DNA from: Romboutsia_C sp015668195
GTDB lineage: Bacteria; Bacillota; Clostridia; Peptostreptococcales; Peptostreptococcaceae
Direction: 5' to 3'
Length of the DNA stretch: 64,000 nucleotides
Assembly: GCF_015668195.1 (NCBI RefSeq)
Contig: NZ_JADPFC010000004.1
Span: 62,001 to 126,000, forward strand
Below, in pieces: positions 17,801 through 27,426 of the stretch (position 1 is its first letter; each line of letters starts with the position of its first letter). Both the position numbers and the translations under genes were made by a program. The notes beneath the pieces were generated by a model that was given only the letters and a program-made list of their open reading frames with translations, was not told where the DNA came from and did not search any database.

Positions 17801-18742
17801 TTATACAAGTTGTAATCTTTTTTCAATATAGTTATTTACTTCTTTTTCCAATTCTTTTTTATCACTATATTCATCTAGATTAAACCATTTTGCATCTTTA
17901 TATCTTCTAAACCATGTTAATTGACGTTTTGCATATCTTCTAGAATCTCTTTTTATAATTTCTACTGCTTCATCAAGAGTGTACTCTCCATCTAAATACT
18001 TTATTATCTCCTTGTAACCAATTCCTTGCATAGATATCATATCCTTAGTGTATCCCATAGATAAAAGATTTTTAACTTCATCTATAAGTCCACTATCCAT
18101 CATTATATCTACTCTTTTGTTTATTCTTTCATATAAATGTTCTCTTTCTCTATTTAGAACTATTACTATAGGTTCATATTTTTCATTAAATCTTAAGTCA
18201 TTAGAAAAATCATTCATTTTTTCTCCGCTAAGACATACTTCTAATGCTCTTATAACTCTTTTTGTATTATTTTTGTGTATTCTATCCGCCGCATCACTAT
18301 CTAGTTCTTTTAGCTTTTGATGCATATAATCTATTCCGTTTTCTTTTAATTCTTGCTGCAATTTATCTCTTAATTCGTTATTTGCATCAGATTTTGCAAA
18401 ATCCATATTGTATATTAATGAATTTAGATATAATCCCGTACCACCAGTTACTAAAACATTTTTACCTTCTTGATGTATTTTTTCTATATATTTGTTTGCT
18501 CTACTTTGAAATTCCGACACCGAAAAAGCATAGTTAGGTTTTACTTCATCTATCAAATAATGAGTTACACCGTTCATTTCTTCTTTAGTTACTTTCGCAC
18601 TTCCTATATCCATATACTCATATATTTGCATAGAATCTGCTGAAATAATATCAGCATTTAAGGACTTTGCTAAATTTATTGATAATTCTGTTTTACCAAC
18701 AGCTGTTGGTCCTGTAAGTATTATAAGTGGAATCTTTTTCAT
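17801..18742 (-). CDS. miaA: tRNA dimethylallyltransferase MiaA
   Basis: 313 residues; adds the dimethylallyl group to A37 of tRNAs reading UNN codons. P-loop TGPTAVGKTE, DSMQIYEYMDIGSAK, THYLIDE, VTGGTGLYLNSLIY and RRYAKRQLTWFR are all present, length is standard. It follows mutL by 14 bp and precedes hfq, forming the mutS-mutL-miaA-hfq string. Its product is the substrate of MiaB at 30207-31640. Confidence 0.97.
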   Translation of the reverse strand: MKKIPLIILTGPTAVGKTELSINLAKSLNADIISADSMQIYEYMDIGSAKVTKEEMNGVTHYLIDEVKPNYAFSVSEFQSRANKYIEKIHQEGKNVLVTGGTGLYLNSLIYNMDFAKSDANNELRDKLQQELKENGIDYMHQKLKELDSDAADRIHKNNTKRVIRALEVCLSGEKMNDFSNDLRFNEKYEPIVIVLNREREHLYERINKRVDIMMDSGLIDEVKNLLSMGYTKDMISMQGIGYKEIIKYLDGEYTLDEAVEIIKRDSRRYAKRQLTWFRRYKDAKWFNLDEYSDKKELEKEVNNYIEKRLQLV

Positions 18743-18756
18743 AATTACCTTCCTAT

Positions 18757-20877
18757 CTACATAATTCTTTTGAACATTTTTTCTATTTCTTTTTTAGAAA
18801 TCTCTACTAATACTGGTCTACCATGAGGACAAGTAAAAGGATTCTCACAAGCTTCCATCTGACTAAATAAGCTATTTATTTCTATATTTTTTATCTTATC
18901 ATTGGCTTTTATAGCTGATCTACAAGCCATTGATGCAAACTTATCTCCTTTTAGTTCATAGTTATTATTTATGTCTTCTATATTGTCTATTATTTGTAGT
19001 ATAAATTTCTCACTTTCAGGGACTCCAAATACAGTTGGTACACATCTTATCATTATATGATTATTACCAAAGATTTCAATTTCAAACCCAAATTTCATAA
19101 ATAGTTCCAAGTTTTTCTCTACTTGCAACATATCTACATTTGATAACTCTAATACTATTGGATCTAGTAACATTTGCATACTTATATCACTTTTATAAAA
19201 CTTGTCCATATACTTTTCATATAATACCTTTTCATGTGCTGCATGTTGATCTAGAAGATACATAGAATTACCTTTAGACATTACTATATAAGTATCAAAT
19301 ATAGTGCCTAATACTTTGTATTCACTTAAAGAGAATTTATTTTTTCCCTCTTCAAAAAATCCTTCTTGAATACTTTCACTATCATTTGTTATAGACAATT
19401 CTTTTATATTAGTAGTATTTAATATATTATTTTCTAAACTTTTTTGTAAGCTATTATCTTTATCTTCATCTAACTTACTTATTTCATCTATAGAAAATGT
19501 TTTGTCTAAATTTATGTTTCCTTCTATTAAAAATTCATTATTTGAATTCTTAATTAATTTAATATTATCATATATATCTATATTAGATGTAGTTTCTTTT
19601 ACAGCATCCTCTTTTGTACTTTCTTCTTTATACAAAAAATTTTGTTTTTCATGTGCAACATTTATATTTTTGTCATTGGATGTTTTGTTTTTTAGTACAT
19701 CATCAAGCCCTAAAAAATTATCTATAGGTTTTTGGCTATCTAATTCTACTACTTCTATTTTATTCATAGCTATATTATCTAAATTAACTTTTACTTCTTT
19801 TATATCTAATATACTACTTGTATTATCTACTACATTAGTTTTATCTAAAGTATTTATATTTTCACTCGCTTCATATCTTCCTATTAAATGATTATTAAGT
19901 AATGTTCTTCTTATTAAGTCCCTAAGTTCTATATATACTTCCTTTTCATTTTCAAACTTTACCTCAAGTTTTGTTGGATGTATATTAACATCTATGCTAC
20001 CTGGATTAATTTTAATATCTAGAAAACATACAGCATGTTTGTTTATAGGTATTATACCTTTATAAGCTTCATTTATAGCATCTAATATAATTTTACTTTT
20101 AACAAATCTATTATTTATATATATATGCTGAAGATTTTTATTTGAACGATATACATTATTATCCCCAACATAACCTCTTATTTCAAAGTTATCACTTTTA
20201 TATTTAAGCTTAACTAAATTTTCACATACATCTTTTCCATATATACTTCTTATAGCGCTAATTAATTTACTATCTCCCGGTGTATTTAACATAGGCTTAT
20301 TGTTATTTATATATTTAAATTGAACATCAGGATTTCCTATAGCTAATTTATTTATTAAGTCACTTATATTTATAGTTTCTGCATGATTTGATTTTAAGAA
20401 CTTTTGTCTAGCTGGAGTATTAAAGAATATATCTTTTATTATAATAGTAGTTCCATTAGAACATCCTACTGGTTCCTTGGATATAATCTTTCCACCCTCA
20501 ACTATAACCTTAGTTCCTATTGGCTCTTCTTTAGTTTTTGTTATCATTTCAAGCTTACTTACTGCACTTATTGATGCTAGTGCTTCTCCTCTAAAACCTA
20601 GGGAATATAAGTCATATAAATCATCAATTTTCTCAATTTTACTTGTTGCATGTCTTAAAAATGATTTATCAACTTCACTAGAAGCTATACCACAACCATT
20701 GTCAGTTATTCTTATTAACTTTTTACCACCGTCAATAATCTCAACTATTACTTTAGTGCTTCCTGCATCTATACTATTTTCAACTAATTCTTTAACAACA
20801 GAAGATGGTCTTTCAACCACCTCTCCTGCTGCTATTTTATTTATAGTTAAATCATCTAAGATATTAATTCTATTCAT
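18757..20877 (-). CDS. mutL: DNA mismatch repair protein MutL
   Basis: 706 residues. The N-terminal GHKL ATPase has ELVENSIDAGST, DNGCGI and FRGEALASI. A long low-complexity, acidic/Asn-rich linker runs from about 340 to 510. The C-terminal dimerisation/endonuclease domain carries DQHAAHEKVLYE (metal-binding DQHA(X)2E(X)4E), ACRSAIKAND and CPHGRP, so this is a nicking MutL of the MutH-less type. It lies 41 bp downstream of mutS and 14 bp upstream of miaA. Confidence 0.97.
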   Translation of the reverse strand: MNRINILDDLTINKIAAGEVVERPSSVVKELVENSIDAGSTKVIVEIIDGGKKLIRITDNGCGIASSEVDKSFLRHATSKIEKIDDLYDLYSLGFRGEALASISAVSKLEMITKTKEEPIGTKVIVEGGKIISKEPVGCSNGTTIIIKDIFFNTPARQKFLKSNHAETINISDLINKLAIGNPDVQFKYINNNKPMLNTPGDSKLISAIRSIYGKDVCENLVKLKYKSDNFEIRGYVGDNNVYRSNKNLQHIYINNRFVKSKIILDAINEAYKGIIPINKHAVCFLDIKINPGSIDVNIHPTKLEVKFENEKEVYIELRDLIRRTLLNNHLIGRYEASENINTLDKTNVVDNTSSILDIKEVKVNLDNIAMNKIEVVELDSQKPIDNFLGLDDVLKNKTSNDKNINVAHEKQNFLYKEESTKEDAVKETTSNIDIYDNIKLIKNSNNEFLIEGNINLDKTFSIDEISKLDEDKDNSLQKSLENNILNTTNIKELSITNDSESIQEGFFEEGKNKFSLSEYKVLGTIFDTYIVMSKGNSMYLLDQHAAHEKVLYEKYMDKFYKSDISMQMLLDPIVLELSNVDMLQVEKNLELFMKFGFEIEIFGNNHIMIRCVPTVFGVPESEKFILQIIDNIEDINNNYELKGDKFASMACRSAIKANDKIKNIEINSLFSQMEACENPFTCPHGRPVLVEISKKEIEKMFKRIM

Positions 20878-20918
20878 ATTTATTCCTCCCTTATCAAACC
20901 TTTAGTTTAGTAAGGTAA

Positions 20919-23900
20919 TTATTTAAGTGAATCCTTAGCTTTTCTTTGTAACATATATATAGTATTCATAGCATCTATTGGAGTCATATTTAATATGTCT
21001 ATATTTGCTATTTCATCTAATAAAGATGTTTGTCCCAGATTATCAAATGATACTTGAGATATTGAAACTTCTTTTACCATATTACTACTATTTATTTTTC
21101 TATTTAATTCTTCATTTTCCTTATTTAGATTATTATAACTATTTTGTAAAGATATATGATTTCTATTTAGCTCTTCATATTTATACTTTAATATATTGTA
21201 TTCATCTTCTAATTTACTTACCTCAGTTCTTAATGATTCAAGTTCTAACTCTTTTGAAGAATCTATATTAACTTTTACTGTACTTAACTCATCCTCTAAT
21301 ACTTGAGATATTGAAACTTCTTTTACCATGTTAATACTATTTATTTTTCCATTTAATTCTTCATTTTCTTTATCTAGATTATTATAACTATTTTGTAAAG
21401 ATATATGATTTCTATTTAGCTCTTCATATTTATACTTTAATATATTGTATTCGTCCTCTAATCTACTTATATCAATACTATCACTAGAATCTAAATTCTT
21501 TTCATTATTTATAGTTACACTTTCATACATATGATTTTTTTCTAAATCACTAAGTATTTCTTTAGCTCTTTTTATAACTAAATCTGGTAACTTTGCAAGT
21601 TCAGCAACATATATCCCATAACTTTTATCAGCACCTTGTGGTACTATTTTTCTTAAAAATATTATATTATCATTATCTTCTTTAACTGCTATAGAGTAGT
21701 TTTTAACATCACTAAACTCATTTTCTAAATCTGTTAATTCATGATAATGTGTTGCAAATAGTGTTTTACATTTTATATTATTTTGAATGTATTCAACTAT
21801 TGACCAAGCTAAACTTATACCATCATAAGTACTTGTCCCTCTTCCTATTTCATCAAGTATAACTAAACTTTTTTCTGTCGCATTTTTAAGTATATGAGAT
21901 ACTTCACTCATCTCTACCATAAATGTAGATTGTCCTTGACTTAAGTCATCACTAGCACCAACTCTAGTAAATATTCTATCCATGATTGGTATTTCAGCAA
22001 ATTCTGCTGGTACAAATGAACCAATATGTGCCATTAAAGCTATTATTGCAGTTTGTCTCATATATGTAGACTTACCTGCCATATTTGGTCCTGTTATTAT
22101 GTTTATTATATTTTCACCAGTGTTTAAATAAGTGTCATTTGGTACGAAGTTTTCTTCTCCTACTAAGCTTTCAACTACAGGATGGCGACCATTTTGTATA
22201 TCTAATTTTTTGTTATCACTTATAGTTGGTTTAACGTAGTTATTAATATATGCCACAGTAGCAAGTGATACAAATACGTCTATATTTGCTATTATTTTAG
22301 CAGTTTTTTGTATTCTATCTATATTTTCATATATGTTATTTCTTATATTTACAAATATCTCATACTCTAAAGATTTTATCTTTTCTTCAGCATTTAGTAT
22401 CTTATCTTCTATTTCCTTAAGTTCTGGAGTTATAAATCTCTCTGCATTACTTAAAGTTTGCTTTCTTATATAACTATCATCTATATTTGCAGTAGCTAAA
22501 CTAGCTTTAGTTATTTCTATAAAATATCCAAATACCTTGTTAAATCCAATTTTAAGTGATTTAACACCAAGCTTTTCTTTTTCTCTATTTTCAATTTCTT
22601 TTATTAAAAATGCTCCATTTTTAGATATATCGCGAAGCTCTTTTAATTCATCATTAAACTCAGATTTTATTATATTTCCTTCTTTTAAATTTATACCTGG
22701 GTCTTCTTTTATAGCTTCTTCTATAAGATTATATATATCATCTAGTATATCCATATTAGCTATATATTTTTTAAGTATACTTGCACTAGAATCATTTATA
22801 GTTTCTCTAAGTTTCGGAAGATTTTCTATAGAATTTTTAAGGTGTATTAGTTCCTTTGGAGTAACTCTTTCAAAGGCAATTTTCCCACATATTCTTTCTA
22901 TATCATATACAGTTTTAAGTATTTCATTTAAATCTTCTCTTAACATGAAATCTTCTTTTATTTCTTCTATAACATCAAGTCTTCTTTTTATACGCTCTTT
23001 ATTAACTAGTGGTTCTTCTACATATTTTCTAAGAAGTCTTCCCCCCATAGCAGTAGATGTTTTATCTAGTACATGAAGTAGTGAGCCTTTTTTCTTATTA
23101 CCTCTTATAGTTTGAGTAAGTTCTAAATTTACTCTTGTAAACATATCTAATACCATATATTCACTACTATTATATATGTTTATGTTATTTATATTTGATG
23201 TTACTTGCTTTTGAGTGTTGTATATATAGTTAAGCAGTATTGATAAAGAAGACTTTATAAGTCCATTATCATCAAAATTTAATCTTTGAAGGTATACTTC
23301 TGGGAAGTATTCTTTAAGTATCTCAACATCTAGATAGTTACTATCAAAGTTTTCATTTATATATATATTACTGACTGTTGCTATATTTTTAAGTTTGTCT
23401 ATAAAATCTAAATCATTTAATATAATTTCGGTTGGATGAACTTTTGCTATTTCTTCTATAACTTTATCTTCTTTTAGGAAGGTAGCATTTACTTCTCCTG
23501 TACTTATATCAACATAAGTAAGTCCTATATTATCATTATTTTTATATAAACTCATCAAATAGTTATTTTTCTTATTCTCAAGTAAACTTCCATCTAGTAC
23601 TGTACCCGGTGTTACTACTCTTATAACATCTCTTTTAACTATTCCTTTAACGCTTGCTGGGTCTTCTAATTGTTCACCTATAGCTACTTTATATCCACTT
23701 TCAACTAGTTTTGATATATATGCATTTGCAGAATGAAAAGGTACTCCACACATAGGAGCTCTTTCTTCTAATCCACAAGATTTTCCTGTTAGTGCAATTT
23801 CAAGAGTTTTTGAAGCAACTATTGCATCTTCAAAGAACATTTCATAAAAGTCTCCTAATCTAAAAAACAATATACAATCAGGATATCTATCTTTAACTTC

Positions 23901-23948
23901 AAAATATTGTTTCATCATAGGAGTTAGTTTATTTCTGTCTATATTCAT
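20919..23948 (-). CDS. mutS: DNA mismatch repair protein MutS, enlarged
   Basis: 1009 residues against a usual ~850-950. Mismatch-binding FFRLGDFYEMFFEDA at the N-terminus, Walker A GPNMAGKSTYMRQ, Walker B VILDEIGRGTSTYDG and the ATPase end are intact. After residue ~800 there is an extra segment: two near-identical ~57-residue coiled-coil units (about 827-883 and 910-966) that read ...EDEYNILKYKYEELNRNH..., 83 residues apart. The tail QTSLLDEI is a plausible beta-clamp-binding motif, followed by a helical C-terminal domain. RBS AGGAGGC precedes ATG 23948. First gene of the mutS-mutL-miaA-hfq string. Confidence 0.97.
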   Translation of the reverse strand: MNIDRNKLTPMMKQYFEVKDRYPDCILFFRLGDFYEMFFEDAIVASKTLEIALTGKSCGLEERAPMCGVPFHSANAYISKLVESGYKVAIGEQLEDPASVKGIVKRDVIRVVTPGTVLDGSLLENKKNNYLMSLYKNNDNIGLTYVDISTGEVNATFLKEDKVIEEIAKVHPTEIILNDLDFIDKLKNIATVSNIYINENFDSNYLDVEILKEYFPEVYLQRLNFDDNGLIKSSLSILLNYIYNTQKQVTSNINNINIYNSSEYMVLDMFTRVNLELTQTIRGNKKKGSLLHVLDKTSTAMGGRLLRKYVEEPLVNKERIKRRLDVIEEIKEDFMLREDLNEILKTVYDIERICGKIAFERVTPKELIHLKNSIENLPKLRETINDSSASILKKYIANMDILDDIYNLIEEAIKEDPGINLKEGNIIKSEFNDELKELRDISKNGAFLIKEIENREKEKLGVKSLKIGFNKVFGYFIEITKASLATANIDDSYIRKQTLSNAERFITPELKEIEDKILNAEEKIKSLEYEIFVNIRNNIYENIDRIQKTAKIIANIDVFVSLATVAYINNYVKPTISDNKKLDIQNGRHPVVESLVGEENFVPNDTYLNTGENIINIITGPNMAGKSTYMRQTAIIALMAHIGSFVPAEFAEIPIMDRIFTRVGASDDLSQGQSTFMVEMSEVSHILKNATEKSLVILDEIGRGTSTYDGISLAWSIVEYIQNNIKCKTLFATHYHELTDLENEFSDVKNYSIAVKEDNDNIIFLRKIVPQGADKSYGIYVAELAKLPDLVIKRAKEILSDLEKNHMYESVTINNEKNLDSSDSIDISRLEDEYNILKYKYEELNRNHISLQNSYNNLDKENEELNGKINSINMVKEVSISQVLEDELSTVKVNIDSSKELELESLRTEVSKLEDEYNILKYKYEELNRNHISLQNSYNNLNKENEELNRKINSSNMVKEVSISQVSFDNLGQTSLLDEIANIDILNMTPIDAMNTIYMLQRKAKDSLK
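21051..21220 (-). repeat. MutS tandem duplication, copy 2
   Basis: About 170 bp nearly identical to 21300-21469, with start-to-start offset of 249 bp (83 codons, frame kept). Encodes residues ~910-966 of MutS. Confidence 0.9.
21300..21469 (-). repeat. MutS tandem duplication, copy 1
   Basis: Partner of 21051-21220; differs from it by only about a dozen bases, mostly synonymous or conservative. Encodes MutS residues ~827-883. Confidence 0.9.
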
Positions 23949-24072
23949 ATTTGCCTCCTTATGTTTTATGCTAATGTTTGTTTTAAGACTTCTTAAATTT
24001 AAATATTTAATCTTTAACTTTAATCTAATTATTTATTATACCATAACCGAAAATTGTTATTAAGTTAATAAT

Positions 24073-24109
24073 AAAAAAGAACTAACAAAATTTATGTCAG
24101 TTCTTTTTT
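24073..24109. terminator. Terminator upstream of mutS
   Basis: 15-bp hairpin with one mismatch (AAAAAAGAACT / AGTTCTTTTTT ends), T-tracts on both sides. It would stop minus-strand transcripts coming from the remnant at 24121. Confidence 0.8.
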
Positions 24110-24120
24110 ATTAAATTTAT

Positions 24121-24291
24121 TTCAAATCTACAGTTATTGCTTTATCATAATATTTATTAATATGATGATACTTTGGATTATCAGAATCTTTTTCTCTATA
24201 ATATTGATACGGCAATATCTTTATGCTCTCTATTTTTTCACTATTTTCTAACCTTCCTTCTACACTTTAGAACTTCGTATTTATCTTATAT
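24121..24291 (-). pseudogene. Unrecognised gene remnant
   Basis: On the minus strand one frame reads VRKYKINTKF, a TAA, then SVEGRLENSEKIESIKIL and PYQYYREKDSDNPKYHHI up to VDLK and a TAA. There is no ATG or RBS, yet the second piece looks protein-like and is followed directly by a good terminator, so it is probably the C-terminal end of a decayed gene. Family not recognised. The rest of the 389-bp gap between mutS and the chromate gene is AT-rich and otherwise empty. Confidence 0.35.
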
Positions 24292-24310
24292 TTTCTAACA
24301 CTTTTTATAA

Positions 24311-24339
24311 AAAAGATTAGTCAAATTGACTAATCTTTT
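24311..24339 (-). terminator. Terminator after chromate transporter pair
   Basis: 14-bp perfect hairpin (AAAAGATTAGTCAA / TTGACTAATCTTTT) with T-run on the minus strand, overlapping the stop codon region at 24338. Confidence 0.85.
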
Positions 24340-24904
24340 AAAGTCCTAATATTATTCCGGCTAATGCTCCTATTAAAATAAATGTAGCTGGGTGTTTTTT
24401 AGACTTTCTAGATAATATAAATATACCTATAGCTAATATTAAAGCTTTGTATTCAAATATATCTAATATATTTTTACTTTCCATAAAATTACTTACAGTT
24501 ATTATAGATAACTTTAATATTTCAAATAGAGCTACTGCTATAAGTCCAGTTACTGCAGGTCTTAATCCATAAAATATAGATGTAACTATAATATTTTCTT
24601 TAAATTTATTTAAAAAGTTAGCTATTATAATTATTATTATAATAGATGGAAGTACAAGTCCTGTTGTTGCAACTAAAGCCCCTATAATACCTTTAGCATT
24701 ATATCCGGCAAATGTTGCCATATTTATTCCCATAGGACCTGGTGTCGATTGACTAACTGCCACCATGTCAGCTAACATTGATTTATCAAACCAATCATAT
24801 TTACTTGCTATATCGCTTAAAAATGGAAGTGTTGCAAGCCCTCCCCCTACTGCAAATAATCCAGTTTTAAAAAATTCAAAGAATAACTGTATATATGTAA
24901 TCAT
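24338..24904 (-). CDS. Chromate transporter family, half-size subunit B
   Basis: 188-residue short CHR-family membrane protein. Features: VGGGLATLPFLSDIA near residue 20, SQSTPGPMGINMATFAGYNAKG, and five to six hydrophobic helices. Half-size CHR proteins work in pairs of opposite topology; the partner overlaps it by 4 bp (ATGA at 24901-24904). Some export chromate, others have unknown anion substrates, so the name is by family only. Confidence 0.85.
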   Translation of the reverse strand: MITYIQLFFEFFKTGLFAVGGGLATLPFLSDIASKYDWFDKSMLADMVAVSQSTPGPMGINMATFAGYNAKGIIGALVATTGLVLPSIIIIIIIANFLNKFKENIIVTSIFYGLRPAVTGLIAVALFEILKLSIITVSNFMESKNILDIFEYKALILAIGIFILSRKSKKHPATFILIGALAGIILGL

Positions 24905-25440
24905 TTTTCATCTCTCCTATATTTAAAGGCTATACCAAATACTGCTGCCCCTACTACTATATAAATAGGAGAAACATAGAAAAATGCACCTAGTGTAACT
25001 GTTGATAAAAATATTATAATTCCTATATTATCTTTAACTGAGTTTTTATATAGATTACAAACTGCATTAAATATCAAAACACTAACTGCTACCCTTATGC
25101 CACCTAATGCATGCTGTACAACTTCATAATTAGAAAAATTCTTAAGAGTTGATGCTATTAATATAATAATAACTAATGACGGGAATACCATTCCTATTGT
25201 AGCAAAAGCTGCTCCTAATACACCTTTTGTTTTATATCCTACAAATGTTGCAACATTTATTGCTATTACCCCCGGTGTAGCTTGCCCTACTGCATAGTAA
25301 TCTAATAGTTCTTCATTTGTAGCCCAATTTTTATTATCTACTATTTCTTTTTCTAACATAGGAAGCATTGCATAACCACCTCCAAATGTTAAGCCACCGA
25401 TTCTTGCAAAAGTTTTAAATAAATCAAGTAACTCTTTCAT
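24901..25440 (-). CDS. Chromate transporter family, half-size subunit A
   Basis: 179 residues, paralogous to its overlapping neighbour: FGGGYAMLPMLEKEIV near residue 20 and GQATPGVIAINVATFVGYKTKG. First gene of the two-gene unit; RBS AAGGAGA precedes ATG 25440. The two proteins probably form the heterodimeric transporter. Substrate not readable. Confidence 0.85.
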   Translation of the reverse strand: MKELLDLFKTFARIGGLTFGGGYAMLPMLEKEIVDNKNWATNEELLDYYAVGQATPGVIAINVATFVGYKTKGVLGAAFATIGMVFPSLVIIILIASTLKNFSNYEVVQHALGGIRVAVSVLIFNAVCNLYKNSVKDNIGIIIFLSTVTLGAFFYVSPIYIVVGAAVFGIAFKYRRDEK

Positions 25441-25541
25441 ATCGTCTCCTTATTATTTCTACTATATATGTATATATTACTATTTTATTTTCTAAAAATC
25501 TATATATTAATTTTATAATACAAGATAGTAATATAAGTCAT

Positions 25542-25576
25542 AAAAAAACAACCCTATTTTTTAGGGTTGTTTTTTT
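25542..25576. terminator. Bidirectional terminator
   Basis: 15-bp perfect hairpin (AAAAAAACAACCCTA / TAGGGTTGTTTTTTT) just past the Na/Pi cotransporter stop. Confidence 0.9.
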
Positions 25577-25580
25577 ATGA

Positions 25581-27197
25581 TTATTTTGAATGTATAACTC
25601 TTTTAGCTATATTAGTTGAATGATCTGCTATTCTTTCTAGATTACTTAATAAATCTAAGTAAACTATACCAGAGTCTATTTTACATAGATTTTTATTCAA
25701 TCTTTCCATATGACTTGATCTAAATGATTTCTCCATACAATCAACTTCTTCTTCTAATCCTAGTACTTCTTTTGCTAATTCTTTATTATCTTCTTTCATA
25801 GCTTGAAGAGATAATGTATATACTTTTGTAACTTTTTCATAAATATATGATATTTCATCTTTTGCTTCTTTTGATAAATTAGCATTTGAATTTATAAGGT
25901 CTTGTGCTAGTTCAGCCATATTTTCAGAATGATCGCTAACTCTTTCTATATCATTTACTGTGTTAAATAAAAAGTCAACTTGCTCTATTAATTTATCATC
26001 TAAAGATTTCTTAGATAATTTCACTAAATAATCTATAAGCTTCTTTTGTAATTGATTTACTATATCTTCTTTCTCAAAAGTTTTTTTAATATCTTCTTGT
26101 GAATTTTCTCTAATAGCTTTTATTGAACACTCTAACGTTTCATTGGCTTTTCTTCCCATTCTTAATGTTTCTTTTACAACATTTCCTAATGCTATTGATG
26201 GCGTTTCTAGCATTCGCTCATCTAAGAACTTAGTTGCTCTTTCATCATATTCTTCATCACCATTATCAGGTATAAATTTCATAACTAACTTAACTATGTA
26301 CTTAGAAAATGGTAATAATATTATTACATTTATTATATTAAATAAAGTATGAGAGTTTGCTATTTGTCTTGATATATCTGTTGGATCTAAATGTGTAACT
26401 ATCATACTTATTGGTTTGTTAAGTACTAGCATAAATAATATTGTTCCTATTACATTAAATGTTAAGTGCATAACTGCTGCTCTTTTTGCATTTTTGTTAG
26501 TTCCTATACTTGATATTAAAGATGTTGTACAACTTCCTATATTATCTCCGTATAATATTGGTAATGCTCCAGAAAGTGGCATTAATCCTTGTGATGCTAA
26601 AGCTATTAATATTCCCATTGATGCACTTGAACTTTGTAAACAAGTTGTCATAGCAAAACCAGCAAGTAAAGCTATTACTGGATGATTTGCAAGACCTTGC
26701 AGTATATTTCTAAATGCTTCAATTTTTGATAAAGGTGCCACAGCATCTTTCATAAATTCCATACCTATAAATAATATAGCAAAACCTATTAATATTTCAG
26801 ATATATTTTTTAGATTTGGCTTTGATTTAGATCCTATCATATATAAAATAATTCCTACTCCAAGAGCTAATGATGATATTATACTTGCATCAAATGATAC
26901 TAACTGTGCTGTTACTGTAGTACCAATATTTGCACCCATTATAACACCTATTGCTTGGTATAAACTCATTATACCTGCATTTACAAAACCAACTACCATT
27001 ACAGTAGTAGCTCCACTACTTTGTATAATTCCTGTAACAACGGCACCAACTAAAACACCCATTACTACATTGCTAGTTAAAAGTTCGATAGCCTTTTCAA
27101 GCTTAGGTCCAGTAGATTTTTGAAGACCCTCTCCCATTAAGTTCATTCCATATAAGAAAAGTCCTAAACCTCCAATAAGGTTTATGAATATGCTCAC
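25581..27197 (-). CDS. Na/Pi cotransporter family protein with PhoU-like domain (copy 1)
   Basis: 538 residues. The membrane part (1-~310) has the two inverted QSS repeats QSSGATTVMVVGFVNAG and QSSSASMGILIALASQG that bind sodium and phosphate in the NptA/SLC34-like family. The C-terminal ~200 residues are a PhoU-like helical bundle (ERVSDHSENMAEL, NLERIADHSTNIAKRV). Likely phosphate import or regulation. A paralog of the same architecture is at 48384-49982. RBS GAGGAGG precedes ATG 27197. Confidence 0.9.
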   Translation of the reverse strand: MSIFINLIGGLGLFLYGMNLMGEGLQKSTGPKLEKAIELLTSNVVMGVLVGAVVTGIIQSSGATTVMVVGFVNAGIMSLYQAIGVIMGANIGTTVTAQLVSFDASIISSLALGVGIILYMIGSKSKPNLKNISEILIGFAILFIGMEFMKDAVAPLSKIEAFRNILQGLANHPVIALLAGFAMTTCLQSSSASMGILIALASQGLMPLSGALPILYGDNIGSCTTSLISSIGTNKNAKRAAVMHLTFNVIGTILFMLVLNKPISMIVTHLDPTDISRQIANSHTLFNIINVIILLPFSKYIVKLVMKFIPDNGDEEYDERATKFLDERMLETPSIALGNVVKETLRMGRKANETLECSIKAIRENSQEDIKKTFEKEDIVNQLQKKLIDYLVKLSKKSLDDKLIEQVDFLFNTVNDIERVSDHSENMAELAQDLINSNANLSKEAKDEISYIYEKVTKVYTLSLQAMKEDNKELAKEVLGLEEEVDCMEKSFRSSHMERLNKNLCKIDSGIVYLDLLSNLERIADHSTNIAKRVIHSK

Positions 27198-27377
27198 TGT
27201 CTATTCCTCCTCAGAAAATTATAGTTATTTTTCTTACTTTTTTGTCACCTCTTTATCTTATCAGAATTTTCGACATGTTTTGTTAATTTTATGTTAAATT
27301 TTTTACATTTCTTTAACTTTTTAAGTATTTTTTATATTTCAAATCTTTACAAAAATCTTTTTGCATTTAAATAATTA

Positions 27378-27410
27378 TAAAAAGATATAGTCAAAAACTA
27401 TATCTTTTTA
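27378..27410 (-). terminator. Terminator after PP-loop ligase gene
   Basis: 13-bp perfect hairpin TAAAAAGATATAG / CTATATCTTTTTA with T-rich tails. Confidence 0.8.
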
Positions 27411-27426
27411 CTTGTACAAAATATAA

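Noticed and set aside
21051..21469. Direct repeats considered as a mini CRISPR or mobile element footprint.
   Set aside because: Only two units, coding and in frame in MutS, with no spacer pattern or target duplication.
22537..23076. Long plus-strand open frame opposite mutS.
   Set aside because: It has low-complexity Ser/Phe/Ile composition from AT-rich antisense codons, no RBS, and overlaps an essential conserved gene.
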